A stretch of 64,000 bases of DNA. It comes from Epinephelus fuscoguttatus. Lineage: Eukaryota > Chordata > Actinopteri > Perciformes > Serranidae. Numbering within the stretch: the first letter of the stretch is position 1; each line of letters begins with the position of its first letter. Positions 1-17,121 of this stretch are shown here, one piece after another. The position numbers and the translations under genes were made by a program. The stretch lies in NCBI RefSeq assembly GCF_011397635.1, contig NC_064760.1:26324856-26388855 (forward strand), written 5' to 3'. The notes under the pieces were generated by a model, which saw only the letters and a list, made by a program, of their open reading frames with translations, was not told where the DNA came from and did not search any database.

Positions 1-2020
1 CCAAAGTATATCATATATGCGATTCCTTCACTCTCCATACAGTTTACAGCTAGCCTTATACTTCAACAGCATAAGCAAGTTCCTGAAATTCAGTTCTGGC
101 TTTTGCTTTTGCCCCGATGAAAAATTTTCTGGGGGCACCACTGCACGAATGGAAAAATGTGTTTCAGTTTCTTAGTGGACATGTGTGTATTCTACATTGA
201 TATTTGGTGCACTTTTTTAACAATATGAAAAATATTCAGCAACATATATTCTGTTAATCGCTAGGCATGACTGACGGACAATCTTTAAAACATTTCTATT
301 GTCAGCCTGAATATGAACAGAGTGTTTTAGTGGTTGATTATCTTCAGTCACCATCAACATACAGGCGGCCCAATACTGAACCCAGAAAACCCACAGTACA
401 TTAATAACGTTGACTTTCTGTTTGTAATTAAACTAGCAGGCTCACGTGATGTCGCAGTAGTCAAGATGAAGGCCGCATATCTCTGTAGTGGTCGTCCCTG
501 TTTAGGTCTGAAATGACAGTGTGTAAGATGACTTTTTATCTGAATTTTTCTTTTTGTGCAAAGCTCCTTTTACAGTATGTACAGTATACCTGCAAAGTAC
601 AAAGCCGAATTGCTGGCATCACACAAAGCCATTTCCATATCAGTGGGATACATATGATGTGAGGTTCTACCTAATGTTTTAACTTTAGAAAGGTTTTGCA
701 AGAAAGATCGCACTGCACCACTCATTTATGAAGTTAAAGGTACTAGTATAGAAATCTTTTCTACAAAACACAAATCCGTAAATGAGTTGCATATCATTAA
801 GCTGAAATAGAAGAGCTGAAAACAAAAACATTGACTGAGAAGTTACATTAGAAGCAGGAAGCTTAAACTGTAAACCACATTGTTCTTAGCTTATTTCACT
901 GGAAGCTGATGGTTATCTGTCACTTAACATTGTGATATGTTTTTTATTTCTTTTGCAGATTCTATCAGTTTCAGTTTTAAGGTCTAATGGGGTCAGTATA
1001 CATGACACGGTGTCTGAATACAATTTGGTGATTTAGCAAGTCATATATCACAGTATTAGCTTGACTTTGTGAGAATGTTTTTCTTTTCGGTTGTGTATTT
1101 GGTTGTAAAAGAATTAAGCTATTTTTGTAATTACTTCTCTAAAAATGTATAACGTGAAATCCGGTCAACTAAACATGTAGACTGAAGTCAGCTCTCCAGT
1201 TTCATGTTTTTTGTCTATTAAATCATAATCATGTAAAATTAATTTGGTTTCATTTATTTTGACATTAATACAACACCAAGATGTTTCACCATGCACATAT
1301 TAAAAAAATGCAGTGACACAACACACGGCACATAGGCATGGAATTATCAACACATTATCACTCCGACCTCGTCACATATGGACGTTTTGGTCATGGACTT
1401 TCCAAGTAAGTGCAAGGTACTCCGGGTGCGTTGGTTGTTGACGTTCTGGGACACCAGGTCAAGTTCTCTTCTTTCAAGATACACTTCCATTTTCCCAGGA
1501 AATGTAACGTTTACAAACAGTGTCTTTCAAAATAAACACACAAATTAACTTCTTTTTTCCTTTGACAACAAACACACATGGTTGGGTTCAGGCAACAAAA
1601 AGGAAGTGGTTAGGTTTAGAAGAAAAAAAAAAGAACAGTGCTCGACTTAAGAATCTTGCAGGTCGCGAACACCACTCCGGATGAAAGTCAGTGTTTGTTG
1701 AATCCATCCCTCCGTCCACCCCACTGGGACTTTCATCGCTTTAACTTTCATCCTTTTCCCCCTGACACCACCGGGTGCCATTGAACTATAACAGCAACCA
1801 TCTGTGTATCATACCAAAGTTAAAGGACACCTTTTTTCATTGGTTTCTGACGCCAAAAGTCACTGCCCAAGCACCGGATTTCGATGACTTCGGAGTGAGA
1901 CCATGCTCGAATTATTTAGTAATAGTAAACACATGGCAATTTATTATGCAAAGAGAGAAAAAAATTGATGAGAGATAAAAAAAAAACAAAAAAAAAAACA
2001 AACAGAAGTGGCACAAAAAC
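1..2020. other. Upstream AT-rich stretch, no gene recognised
   Basis: No open frame here resembles a known protein, and the short frames have no splice context. An ATTAAA at 1217-1222 follows a long AT-rich stretch on the plus strand. It could be the poly(A) signal of a gene whose coding part lies left of the window, but nothing else supports that. Poly(A) runs lie around 1621-1633 and 1979-1999. Confidence 0.3.
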
Positions 2021-2029
2021 ACACATTCG

Positions 2030-2150
2030 TCCGTTATCTGTAATCACCCATCCTACTTGGGGTGATGGGGGCTGGAGCTGATCCCAGCTGACATTGGGTG
2101 AGAGGCAGGGTAGGTCACACCCTGGACAGGTCGCCAGACACTGAGGGGAC
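2030..2150 (-). repeat. Truncated tRNA-derived SINE-like repeat (3' part)
   Basis: On the minus strand this segment matches the 3' half of the better preserved element at 7654-8033. They share the words CCTGGACAGGTCGCCAGAC, GATCCCAGCTGACATTGGG and the GGGGCTGGAGC block. The tRNA-like head is absent, so this is a truncated, diverged copy. Confidence 0.6.
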
Positions 2151-3300
2151 TTTGACGTCAGGGACCTGGGCCCAAATTTGAGTATGCTTGACCCCAAAGT
2201 CTGGTTTGTTTGATTAATTTGCAAACTGTATAGGCTACTGTACCTGAGCACAGATTGACATACCAGGGTCCACTTGAGAAGCTGGACTCGAGTTCAGTTC
2301 ATGTCTACTCAGGTACATTTTGTATGAAATGAGAAAACCAACAAAACAAGTAAGTGGACTGTTATTTAAACCAGTAGCAGTTGACCACAAAAAAGGGCCC
2401 AAGCCAGCCAGCATGTTAGAACCCGGATTCCTCTTGCTACAAGACGACAATGCTAATACAAAAAGTAACAAACTAGAGACATAAAAAAGAAACAATACCA
2501 GAATATTTTAAAATATAAATTGAAGATATGCATGTCCTTTAATATCTAAATAAAGGTGCAATAATGGCAATCAGAGGCCAATGTACCATGGAAGGCTGCC
2601 CTATAGCATAGAGTGCTGCAGTGATGACGTCACTACAAAAGTATACATTGCCTTGGTTCCCTCAACAAAAAGCCAAATGGGATTTTTCCATTTGATTAAT
2701 TGGATGAATTTGGATTATTGCAGAGAATAAAGTGTGGCAAACAAAAGTTTATGATGCTTACACATTTTGTTCAGTGAGATAATCTTCAAAATGAACACCA
2801 GTTTTATGGTTTTTGAAGAGTAAATGCAATTCGCAGAAACAAAAAGCTAACGTAACTGACTTAAAACCATGTTCAGCATGATTACGCTCCGTATTCTCAT
2901 TTAGCCACTTGTACAACTGTCTTTTTAAAGGCAGATGAAAGCTTCAGAATTCACGAGTTGGATATTATGTTGTAGAGCAAAGCGTGAAACGACAGACCTT
3001 ATTCAGGCATCTCACCAAAAGCCCTTTAAAAACCACCTATTGACTTCAGTGCGAGGGAACAAGAACTGCAAAGATGCTAGCTCTTTTCCGAGTTTTATCT
3101 AATTAAAAACCTAAAAAGTCAGCATCAATAAATAGCCTACTGAAATAACCTACACTGTGTTAAAAAAAAATATTCCAGTAACAGCTGCCATGAAGTTTAT
3201 TTTGCTGAATGTGTTGATCAGTCCCTGTTACTTCCTGTTTGTTTTTGACATCTGACACCCTGTGGAAAGCTCCAAAAGAGCATGTCTTCACCTTAAGCTT

Positions 3301-3933
3301 AGTTCACATTACACGATTTTCACCCCGATTTTGCGTCGCAGAGACTATCGTAATCTTTTGAGTGTTCACGCTTGGCGACGTGTGTTTCTGTCAGCGGGAG
3401 TATTGCCAACTGCGTTACGACCTGTGTGTGCACACCACAAGATTTCTCCACCGAGCCCTCGCCGACAGTGCCCCAGATGACGCGGTGATGTCACCAAACT
3501 TGGAGATGACACATCGTAAAGGCATGGATATTCTTCCCAGTGTTGAATCAGATGTGCGTCCAGGGCCTGGGTCCAAACAGAATGTGCTCCCCATGATCCT
3601 GTGGATGCCGCCATTGTTGTTGTTGCTTGCCAGCTTGTCAGTGTTGCCAGATCTTGGGGGAGAAACAAGCAACCAGGGCTATGGAAACAAGCCCAAAAGA
3701 AGTGATTATCATGCGTTTAAATAACTTATTAGATGGATAGAGAAAGGTGACGTTTAGAGAGCAAGCCCAAATGAGCGGCTTGTCCTCCTCACATTTCTTC
3801 CATCCTCCTGCGTGCTGACGTGGGATGTATCCCGCTTCTCACTGGGCTGATGCGCTCTCTCAGTCGTGTCAGACTTCTCCAGTTTTCTAGCATGCCAGAT
3901 CAAAATCGCGGTGAAAATCGTGTATTGTGAACT
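3301..3933. mobile_element. 633-bp terminal-inverted-repeat element (non-autonomous DNA transposon)
   Basis: The left end AGTTCACATTACACGATTTT is repeated in inverted form at the right end, where the reverse complement reads AGTTCACAATACACGATTTT. The match continues for roughly 35 bp with few mismatches (CACCCCGATTTTG versus CACCGCGATTTTG). The interior has frames up to 120 codons on overlapping frames of both strands, none resembling a transposase. No clear target duplication was found, so the superfamily is not assigned. Confidence 0.65.
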
Positions 3934-4121
3934 CACAGTAAACTGACTCTAAACAACACACTACAGCGCCAGCAGAAAGTTTCTTCTCATCCAAACGCTG
4001 CTGATGCTAGCATCAGTGTTTCCTTTGACCATCTGTCTTAAATATGCCCATAAGAAGGACAGATATTGTTGTGTTGCCCATTAGTTCGGTGAAATGTGCT
4101 CTTCATTTTACAAATTTGATT

Positions 4122-4123
4122 AA

Positions 4124-4167
<44 letters not shown>

Positions 4168-4171
4168 AAAA
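4122..4171 (+). repeat. (GAAA)n microsatellite
   Basis: About twelve tandem GAAA units run through this stretch. It gives a phenylalanine/leucine-rich spurious frame on the minus strand. Confidence 0.95.
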
Positions 4172-4704
4172 GATATAGAAACGTTCACAAATCATTCTCA
4201 TGTGGCCACGGTTGTTACAGTTGAATGAGTTCATTGTTTCTAATACTAAACAACATGTTACACAATTAGCTGCAGTTGATCCATGTGGCAGGAAACACTG
4301 GAACAAAGGCACTCAACTTTACATCCACTTTAACTGTTTACAGCTCCTCTGAATTTCATGTTTCTAAACAAATGACCTTATGTTTGTGGTGTAATGTTTG
4401 TGACTATTAAATTGATGCCACATTTGTGACAGTCACTGGCCATCATGGGATTGTTATATATTGCATGCATATTTACTGTGTTTAAACTGGGAGGTTTCTC
4501 CAACCAAAAATAGTTTAAATGTTACCATTAATGTTATTTACGCAATAGCGCCACAGTTTTCGGTAAATATGTGCATAATGTGTGAAATTTGGCCACATAA
4601 AAACTGTACCTTTGTAACATTTGCATTAGTAGTTAGCACCAAAGGAAACCATGAGGATTATTTAGCGTAAGAAATATGATCTATGGATTAATAACATGAT
4701 CAGA

Positions 4705-5540
4705 TGTTCAACTCAAATTCATTTATAAAACACATTTAAAAACAACTCACGTTGACCAAAGTGCTGCACAAAAGGAATAAAATGATTTAAAAAAAACCCA
4801 CATAAATAAGAGGCAACTTAACTGTCAGGTACACAGCTCACACATTAAGAGACACAACACACACAGGCACGTGTACGAGAAAACCACATCAGGGGGACTC
4901 AAACGCCAATGAATAAAAGTAGGTTTTAAGCCTGGACTTAAGGGAGTCAGTGGTGGTGGCAGATCTGATTGGAAGGGGGAGGCTGTTCCACAGTTTGGGG
5001 GCAGACACAGCAAAGGCACCATCACCCCTGAGCTTCAGTCTGGAGCGTGGGACAGCTAGGAGCTCCAGGTCAGCTGACCTGAGGGACCTGGGCGTAGAAT
5101 AGGGGGTTATAAGGTCTGAAATGTAGGATGGGGCCAGACTATTAAGGGCTTTGTAAACAGACAGGAAGACCTTAAAGTCAGTTCTTAACTTTACTGGCGG
5201 GCAGTGGAGAGAGAGGCCAAAACAGGTGTGATATGGTCTCTCCTCCGGGTAACTGTGAGGAGTCTGACAGCGGCGTTCTGAACCAGCTGGAGGCCGGACG
5301 GGGATGACTGACTGATACTAGTGTACAGAGAGTTACGGTAGTCTAAACAGGAGGAGATGAGAGTGTGGGTGACTACCTGCAGGTCTTTGAGAGAGAGAAA
5401 TGCCTTGATTTTGGCAATGGTGAGGAGTTGGAAAAAGGCACTTTATGAGACTGGCAACAAAGGACTTGTGGTTAGGCTTGATAGGGAGATACAGCTGTGT
5501 GTCATCAGCATAGAAGTGGAAGGAGATTATGTTTTTTAAT
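4705..5540 (-). mobile_element. L2-clade (Maui/L2-like) LINE fragment, RT C-terminal half and 3' end
   Basis: Reading the minus strand from 5540, the translation contains HFYADDTQLY, the catalytic YADD box of LINE reverse transcriptase. It then gives degraded stretches typical of the L2-clade C-terminus, including FKVFLSVYKALNSLAPSY, LAVPRSRLKLRGDGAFAVSA and PKLWNSLPLPIRSA. The 3' end near 4705-4790 carries the AT-rich, GTGCAGCACTTTGG-type tail of these elements. Stops and frame changes interrupt the frame. It is a 5'-truncated plain LINE fossil. Confidence 0.8.
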
Positions 5541-6267
5541 AATGGCAGTATTGGCCTAATAAACAGTTTTATTTAGAGTCAACTGATTTTTTAAATAATT
5601 TAGTTATATTTTTGCAAGCACAAGAAGTGCATATTGTTCCAAGAACCCAATGCAACTCTACATCTATATTAAAATAATCTTCTAAAGACTCAATATCAGC
5701 TTTAGCTTCAGTGTTACATAACAAAGGAAGGTCGTCTGTAAATTGATTCATAAATCAAGTTTAAGTGAGTTTAAAAAATGTTCCATTTACATGTTTCATG
5801 ATTGTTCTAAAGGGACAGTATATTACATACAGTAGATGTCAGTCGGCATGTGCCCAGCTTGGGGAAGCAGGCTGGATTCCAACATAGGAGTTAAGCAATC
5901 AGCAGAGAAATGTATTTCCTCCTAAAAAAACTCCCACAGAACAAAACCAGTATCAGTCTAAGTGTATACTATATTGAGTGTTTTCACTGCTTTACCTTAA
6001 AGCCTGTGATTTCCAACAGGAAAATTAAGCAGTTGGATCACTCTCTTCACAGCCAGACTCCACTGAGAAAACAGCGATTTAACTTTACTGAACACAGAAG
6101 CTGCTGGTCTTATTGTGTGACTTTGGCGTTTGAAAGGATTCGTTCCGATTTACCAGTCACGCAATAACACTAAGCAAATGATCGAAGCTGCGGCAGACTA
6201 CACTAAAATGACTGTTTTTTTGTCAGTGGACTCTAGTGGCTTTGATAAGAACATAAATGGGGAACTG

Positions 6268-6420
6268 ACTGCAGCTGGTGCAGAGTGCTGTAGCAAGACT
6301 CCTCACTGGTCACTGGTCACCGCCAGAAGAAGAGACAGCATTACACCAGCGCTAGCATCCCTGCACTGGCTACCTATCAAACACAGGATTGATTTTAAGG
6401 TTCTTTTAATTTGTTTTTAA
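6268..6420 (+). mobile_element. L2-clade LINE fragment (left piece)
   Basis: The plus strand encodes ITPALASLHWLPIKHRIDFK followed by VLLICF, the hallmark segment after the RT core of L2/Rex1-like LINEs. The family sequence breaks off at about 6420. What should be its continuation appears only at about 7300. Confidence 0.75.
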
Positions 6421-7295
6421 GGCCATAGATGCCGCCCCCCCCCCGTAGGAGACTTTTGGCAGCTCTGAATCTATTGTCGTCAATGAGGAAAATGAACGTG
6501 ATCACAATTTATGGTCAATTCTTTCGCCCTGTAGTCACTAAAGTAAATATTGGGTTCATTTTCCACAAGCCACACATCTTACCAACATTCTGACACTAAA
6601 GCTGCATTTTTCATCCGCATAGATCAAGAGAAAGTTAACTTTGTTTGAGCCCTGTCCGTCTCAGAAAACAAGTTATCGCGAGATCTCGTGATCTTGATAT
6701 ACAGGCGGTAAAATCACAGTTAGCTTACAAACAGTTATTTACTGCCAGTAATAAATAAAAAATGCCCAAGCTTTGTGCAGCAACAGGCTGCATAGGAAGA
6801 ATGTATTTTCATTCCACCTGCTTCTCGATCCGCATACACAGACATCCACAGATCCTCTGTTTAACACAGTAGTGGGGTTGAGGGAGAACAGGCTCTGATT
6901 GGAGGGAGAGCTAACCACGCCCACTTAGGAGACAGGAAGAGTAACCGTTTTCTTAACATTGGATAAGCCTACGGTGGGGTATCTCCTTTATCCAATATCT
7001 CTGTTGTAGCCCTTCAACAGCATACAGTGTTCTTGCCTGCCTCTCGAAATCACCATGACCACAAGGGATAGCGTGCACCTTATCTGCACAATCAGTAACG
7101 CGTACATTATGTACTAGATGAACAAAACTGTACGATTATTCATCTTGCTGTTGTTCAAAAATGCTGGTCTGCCACCTGACTCCAGTTGTTTATTATTAAG
7201 CGAAGTAATAGGTCAACTGGTCTCAGTTGCGTGTAAACTGGGACAAGGACAGAAGTCCGATTAGACGCCAAAATTGAATTTTGAGCATAGCTCGA
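6421..7295. other. About 875 bp of unassigned sequence between two LINE pieces
   Basis: This stretch separates the LINE pieces at 6268-6420 and 7296-7641. It begins with a C-rich run. No clear terminal repeats or coding sequence were recognised. It could be an old insertion, or a replacement accompanied by loss of the intervening LINE codons. Confidence 0.4.
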
Positions 7296-7641
7296 TTAAG
7301 CTGTGTAAACGTACTGACTGTCTTTTATCAGTCCCACGATCGAGGCTGGTGGGTAAGGGGGAGCCTGCCTTTGCAGTAGCTGCTCCAAAGCTTTGGAATA
7401 GCCTTCTGCTCTCACCCCCCCCCCCCCCCCAAAAAAATCTTAGAACATACATGTTTTCAATGGCTTTTGTTTGTTGTTTGTAGTGGTTTTAATATCTTAG
7501 AATTTTCTAATTTTTTATTACATATGTAATTGTTCTTACCAGTGTGTGTACATTTTATATTGCTATATTGCGATATATTTGTGTGTCTATTTTTTGTACA
7601 GCGCTGCTGCTTTTGATCTGCGCTCTATATATTAAATAAAA
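7296..7641 (+). mobile_element. L2-clade LINE fragment (right piece and 3' end)
   Basis: The plus strand encodes RTDCLLSVPRSRLVGKGEPA followed by FAVAAPKLWNSLLL, which is the extreme C-terminus of L2-like LINEs. The 3' UTR follows, with the typical TGTACAGCGCTG stretch and a TATTAAATAAAAATT tail ending near 7650. A SINE is inserted in this tail. Confidence 0.75.
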
Positions 7642-7653
7642 ATTATTTTTATT

Positions 7654-8033
7654 CATTCATTCATTCATCTTCTAACCGCTTCATCCTCTTGAGGGTCGCG
7701 GGGGGGGGCTGGAGCCTATCCCAGCTGACATCGGGCGAGAGGCAGGGTTCACCCTGGACAGGTCGCCAGACTATCGCAGGGCTGACACATAGAGACAAAC
7801 AACCATTCACGCTCACATTCACACCTACGGACAATTTAGAGTCACCAATTAACCTAGTCCCCAATCTGCATGTCTTTGGACTGTGGGAGGAAGCCAGAGT
7901 GCCCGGAGAGAACCCACGCTGACACGGGGAGAACATGCAAACTCCGCACAGAAGGGCTGCCATGCCCGGGATCGAACCGACAACCCTCTTGCTGTGAGGC
8001 GAGAGTGCTAACCACCACACCACCGTGCCGCCC
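7654..8033 (-). mobile_element. Full-length tRNA-derived SINE-like element with 12-bp target duplication
   Basis: Read on the minus strand, the element starts GGGCGGCACGGTGGTGTGG. It carries an A-box-like segment (TGGTGTGGTGGTTAGCAC) and a B-box-like GGTTCGATCCC, both pol III promoter features derived from a tRNA. It then runs through a long conserved body to a (TGAA)n tail at 7654-7668. The 12-bp duplication ATTATTTTTATT flanks it at 7642-7653 and 8034-8045. The target is the AT-rich 3' end of the L2-like LINE. The family is abundant in percomorph fish; I do not assign a Repbase name. Confidence 0.8.
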
Positions 8034-8365
8034 ATTATTTTTATTATTATAAATAATATATTAATATATAAACAAATTTGGTTTGATTTGATATATGTGC
8101 ATTTATATGAGTAAGAGTGTTTTGTATCACATACACTGTGGTGGTGAAGTATTTCAATAGCCTACAGATTTAGAATAATTTTCCCGATGTGTATTTAAAT
8201 CTGACTTTATTACATGTGTCCAAGTACAAGATCCAGGCATACATCACTAACATGCATATATATTTTCTTGTTGCAATGTTTCTTAAATAAAGTTTTCCTA
8301 CTGATTGTTGGGGTCATGTTACAATGATAAACCGTGATAAAGTACAAGTCGTGTAAAGTCCACAT

Positions 8366-13318
<4,953 letters not shown>

Positions 13319-13342
13319 GAACTTTTCGTCGAAGCAACTTTG

Positions 13343-13348
13343 AATAAA
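13343..13348 (+). terminator. RACK1 poly(A) signal AATAAA
   Basis: A canonical AATAAA lies 25 nt after the RACK1 stop codon. The short distance is normal for this highly expressed gene. Confidence 0.85.
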
Positions 13349-13399
13349 AGACTGTTTGAAAGGAACGTGTGCCGTCTTGGTTTCAACACTGTCCGATAT

Positions 13400-14180
13400 A
13401 TAATACGATGTTTATTACCAGTAGAACTTCATCCTATTTAAATACTCAGTTTCACACAAGTTGTATAGTCGCAGTAGGGACAGCGGTAGATTCCAGATAA
13501 TCCAAACATTTGACATAAGAAAACATGTAATGGTGAGTTTGAAACATGATTAAAGTTTAAGGAAAAACCATAAAAAGTTAAGTGAGAATCAGGGTTTACA
13601 ATCATTTGTGGTTACTTGATTTTTGTTAACACAGGCTGTTTCAGTTGTGGTGTGGAGAATATACCCTATTTTTGCTTGCAAGATCTTGAGATTAATAAAC
13701 ACACTAAAACCTGGTGTGAGGATAATTTGAATTAATGTCATTGTTTTAGACAAGGCTAAAGCAGACTGTCAGTGTCTTTAAAGAGCTTTTCACAATACCC
13801 CTAGACAGAGCTGTTGGCCTGGGGATTACAAAGCTGTCCACATGAGCACAATCCTGACATTAGCCTAGGTCTTGCAGGTCCTGGTCTGGAGCAGGGTAGC
13901 CCCAAGTTTGCAGGGTAGTCTCTGGCAGATGAACTGAACCGAACCTGGTGCTGAAAGTTTCAAGTGTAAAACAAGGCCAGGTAAACAACAGAATTTCTTA
14001 ATGAGTTTGACCTGACATGAAACCCAGGGCCAACGGAAGTGTGGTGTGAATTGTAAAGTCCTGGGCTAAAGTTAAAAAGGTGCGTGTGGTGTGAAAAGTG
14101 TCCTTATGTTCGTCCAGAGTCAAGAGAATGCAGTGTGAAAGGCCCGTCGTATCTTGTGCCACTTGAACTGCTCGGCTTGC
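13400..14180. other. RACK1-NME5 intergenic region
   Basis: About 0.8 kb between the RACK1 poly(A) signal and the NME5 promoter. The frames are short and unlike known proteins. Nothing else was recognised. Confidence 0.4.
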
Positions 14181-14195
14181 CGTAGAGTTGTAATG

Positions 14196-14209
14196 GTATC
14201 CTAGCAACC
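14196..14209 (+). promoter_or_regulatory. X-box-like RFX site upstream of NME5
   Basis: GTATCCTAGCAACC fits the RFX X-box layout (GTTNCC, two-base spacer, GGNAAC) with a strong right half-site TAGCAACC. It lies about 240 bp upstream of the NME5 start codon. NME5 is an axonemal protein, and ciliary genes are commonly driven by RFX factors together with FOXJ1, so the position fits. Binding is inferred. Confidence 0.5.
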
Positions 14210-14444
14210 TAAAGAGAAGTGGAGACCGAAGGGAAGCGGTTTAAACGAGCAATTAACCAGTTTTGGACATTTTAAACATACTTAATAAATATATCAGCTA
14301 CATTTAGTGTTAATTATAACCCAACTCTTACTAATGTAAAGCCAATTACGGCATGAAGTTAGACTTTAGTCGACAGGACTGACGGAAAGTATCGCAGCTT
14401 CATCAGCAAAAGGCTCCTGGTGCTTGTCTAGCACGCGGGGGAAG

Positions 14445-17035
14445 ATGGACCAAACTTCATATCATCGCATATATGTGGAAAAAACTCTGGCCCTTATTAA
14501 ACCAGATGCCATCCACAGAGCTGAGGAGATCGAGGACATTATCCTGAAATCGGGCTTCATGATCCTGCAGGTTGGTTAACATCTAAACTGAGAACACAAC
14601 AGTAAGCGTAGTAACATGGACGTTTGTGGAAGAGGTGTTATCTTCAGGGTGTGTTGTAACGGCATGGTGTCAGGAAGGGGTCGAGCCAACTGATTATTTC
14701 TGAGGCGCTAGTTTGTTTCTAAGATGTCCATGCAGAAACAAGTGGCCTAACTGAGACATCAGCAAGACTGATTTATCTTAGATATATTGTTCTTTGTAGA
14801 TATGTTTTATTTGTGACAATGAAGGGCAGTACAGACATGCAAGAGATATTTTTTAAGGCAACAAACGGGCACCGTTTTGTAGTATGTCCACCAGAGAGCG
14901 CTAAGAATGCCCAGCTCAGCATATAGCTGCCACTTCTTAAAAATCTAATGGATCTTTATTTAAAGTGTTATTTTAATAAACATTTTTTGATGTGGGACAT
15001 CCAAATAACATATAAAAAGCATACCATTATATACTTAGTGGATCAAGGTAAAGTTAGGGCTCGATATGTGGGCCATTATGTCACAGCATAACACAAAGAA
15101 GTGCACATGTCTGCTTTTGAACATGGTATTTTCATATAGTATATGTTGACACATTAGTTTTTTAGGATTTTCTTTCACATTCCTATCCCATCTCGTCTAA
15201 GATGCACAGGATGTCTTTTTCTGGTACATCATCACAAGGCACGGCATTCCATGTTGCTTTTGCAGTTTATTTAAATTGTTTTAAGTGAATGAAAAAATAG
15301 GATGCTGACAATAAGAGTAAAAATGCTAATAGAATATTTGAATAAAACCAAATAGAACAGAGTAGAATAGCTGCTAATAGAACCAGTCAAACTCACATAA
15401 TAGCTACATAACTCTCAAACTTACAATGAATGATGACGTGTAGATACTAAATATATACAGAATAATTACCCAGTTTAGATGCACCCATGGGAGCAGTGTG
15501 CTACAAACTGTAAGTGGACAATTTGGCAAAAACACATGGTTGTTGGGTAGTAGTACTCCAAATACAAGTACAATACATCAGACTATCCTCTTAAAAAGTG
15601 TTTATTGAGAAGATTGACACCAAAAACTTAAGAAAAGACACCAAATATGTTGAGATATGATAGGTAGGCATAGACTCACCCATATTAACATCAATTCACC
15701 CAGACCATGTCACTGTAAAATGTTGAAACTTTGCTTTTGACCTTTAAAAAACAATGTTCCACTAAATCCATGAAGGCATGAAGGTGTAAAACATTACTAT
15801 TGCAATTTCTCCTCCGTTGAGCCCATCTCTGAGTTACATTGACTGGACTATAAGGTACTCACATAACTACTGAGCTCAAAAACCCAGTACTATTAGTTCA
15901 CATTTCACTGACGCGTGCAATACGTAATTTCTGTGACAGAAGCGGAAGCTGCAGCTCAGTCCAGAGCAATGCAGTGACTTCTACGCAGACCAATATGGAA
16001 AGCTCTTCTTCCCCAGCCTGACTGCCTTCATGAGCTCTGGCCCGATCGTCGCTATGACTCTGGCTTGCGACAACGCCATCGCCCACTGGAAGTCCCTCAT
16101 GGGGCCTGCCAACAGCACCAAGGCCAGAGAAACTCATCCAGGGTGGTCAGTCTGTTAACTTATAAGGTGTTGATTCAGTGGTTTGTTTTGTTGTGTGTTC
16201 CTTTTTGTGTAATGTAATATAATAGTGGGCGTTTTGAATGAATCACTGCCTTGAAGTGAAGGTTACACACACAAACCAGGGCTGCAATCTGTGCCTATTG
16301 CTCTAATGCTCTACGTTCCTGCTAATGCATCAAGTGTTTGCTTAGAAACAAAAGCTAGCACAAATAAAACAGACCTTCAGTATATTAAGAAACATCTTGA
16401 ATAACTACCATTTCCCTGACAACAAAATATGTTCTGCATGTGTATGACTTGGTATCATGATTGAGTGTTTGTACCTAACACACAGGGGTAAAAGTTTGCG
16501 CTCATGGCAACGCTGGCTGAGATATTTATATGAATGCAATGTGTTTTTCCCCAGCCTTAGAGCAAAATATGGAGTTTCCGACCTTAAAAACGCACTCCAT
16601 GGCAGCGAGTCATTCCATGCAGCTGAAAGGGAGATCAAATTCATGTTCCCAAACTGTGAGTAATACACACAGCCACACAGACTGTTGCTTGCATAGAAAT
16701 GTAGTATTGAACACTAGCATGCTTTTCCTCTGCAGCTGTAATTGAGCCCTTTCCCTCGAGAGAAGCCACCCAAGAATACCTGAGCAGGTATGTGAACCCA
16801 ACTCTGTTACGTGGACTCACCGCACTCTGCAAGCACAAGCCTCACAATCCCTGTGTAAGTATTATGCACTCAGTATTTGCTGTTACCGTGTTGTTTGCTG
16901 GTGTTGAGCGTTGGTCCCTGAAACATCTTACTCCTTATCATGTACATTTGTCTCCAATAGATTTGGCTCGCTGACTGGCTGATCAAGAACGATCCAAATA
17001 AGCCTCAGATATGCGATGTTGAAGAAACAGAATGA
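14445..17035 (+). CDS. nme5: NME5, ciliary nucleoside-diphosphate-kinase homolog 5 (5 exons)
   Basis: The coding exons are 14445-14570, 15940-16145, 16555-16655, 16736-16854 and 16961-17035, totalling 627 nt and 208 aa (human NME5 has 212). The NDPK fold begins at IYVEKTLALIKPDAIHRAEE. It includes LSPEQCSDFYADQYGKLFFP, the THPG..LRAKYG loop and NALHGSESFHAAEREIKFMF with the conserved active-site-region His. A C-terminal Dpy-30-like helix region follows (PTLLRGLTALCKHKP, IWLADWLIKNDPNKP). NME5 belongs to the group II NME proteins and is part of the ciliary and sperm axoneme radial-spoke machinery. Enzyme activity is doubtful in the family. The exon 2 donor was chosen at 16146 because it keeps the spacing between THP and LRA as in human. 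A poly(A) signal lies at 17116-17121. Confidence 0.95.
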
Positions 17036-17115
17036 TAACAGGGAAATAGGGGGACAAATACATAATCTGACAATGTTCATGTTTAAACCAATGCATCTGT
17101 ACAGTACTATAATGT

Positions 17116-17121
17116 AATAAA
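17116..17121 (+). terminator. NME5 poly(A) signal AATAAA
   Basis: AATAAA lies 80 nt after the NME5 stop codon and is followed by a T-rich stretch. Confidence 0.8.

Noticed and set aside
3362-3724. 120-codon frame suggesting a gene before RACK1
   Set aside because: It lies wholly inside the inverted-repeat element 3301-3933, with overlapping frames on both strands and no family match.
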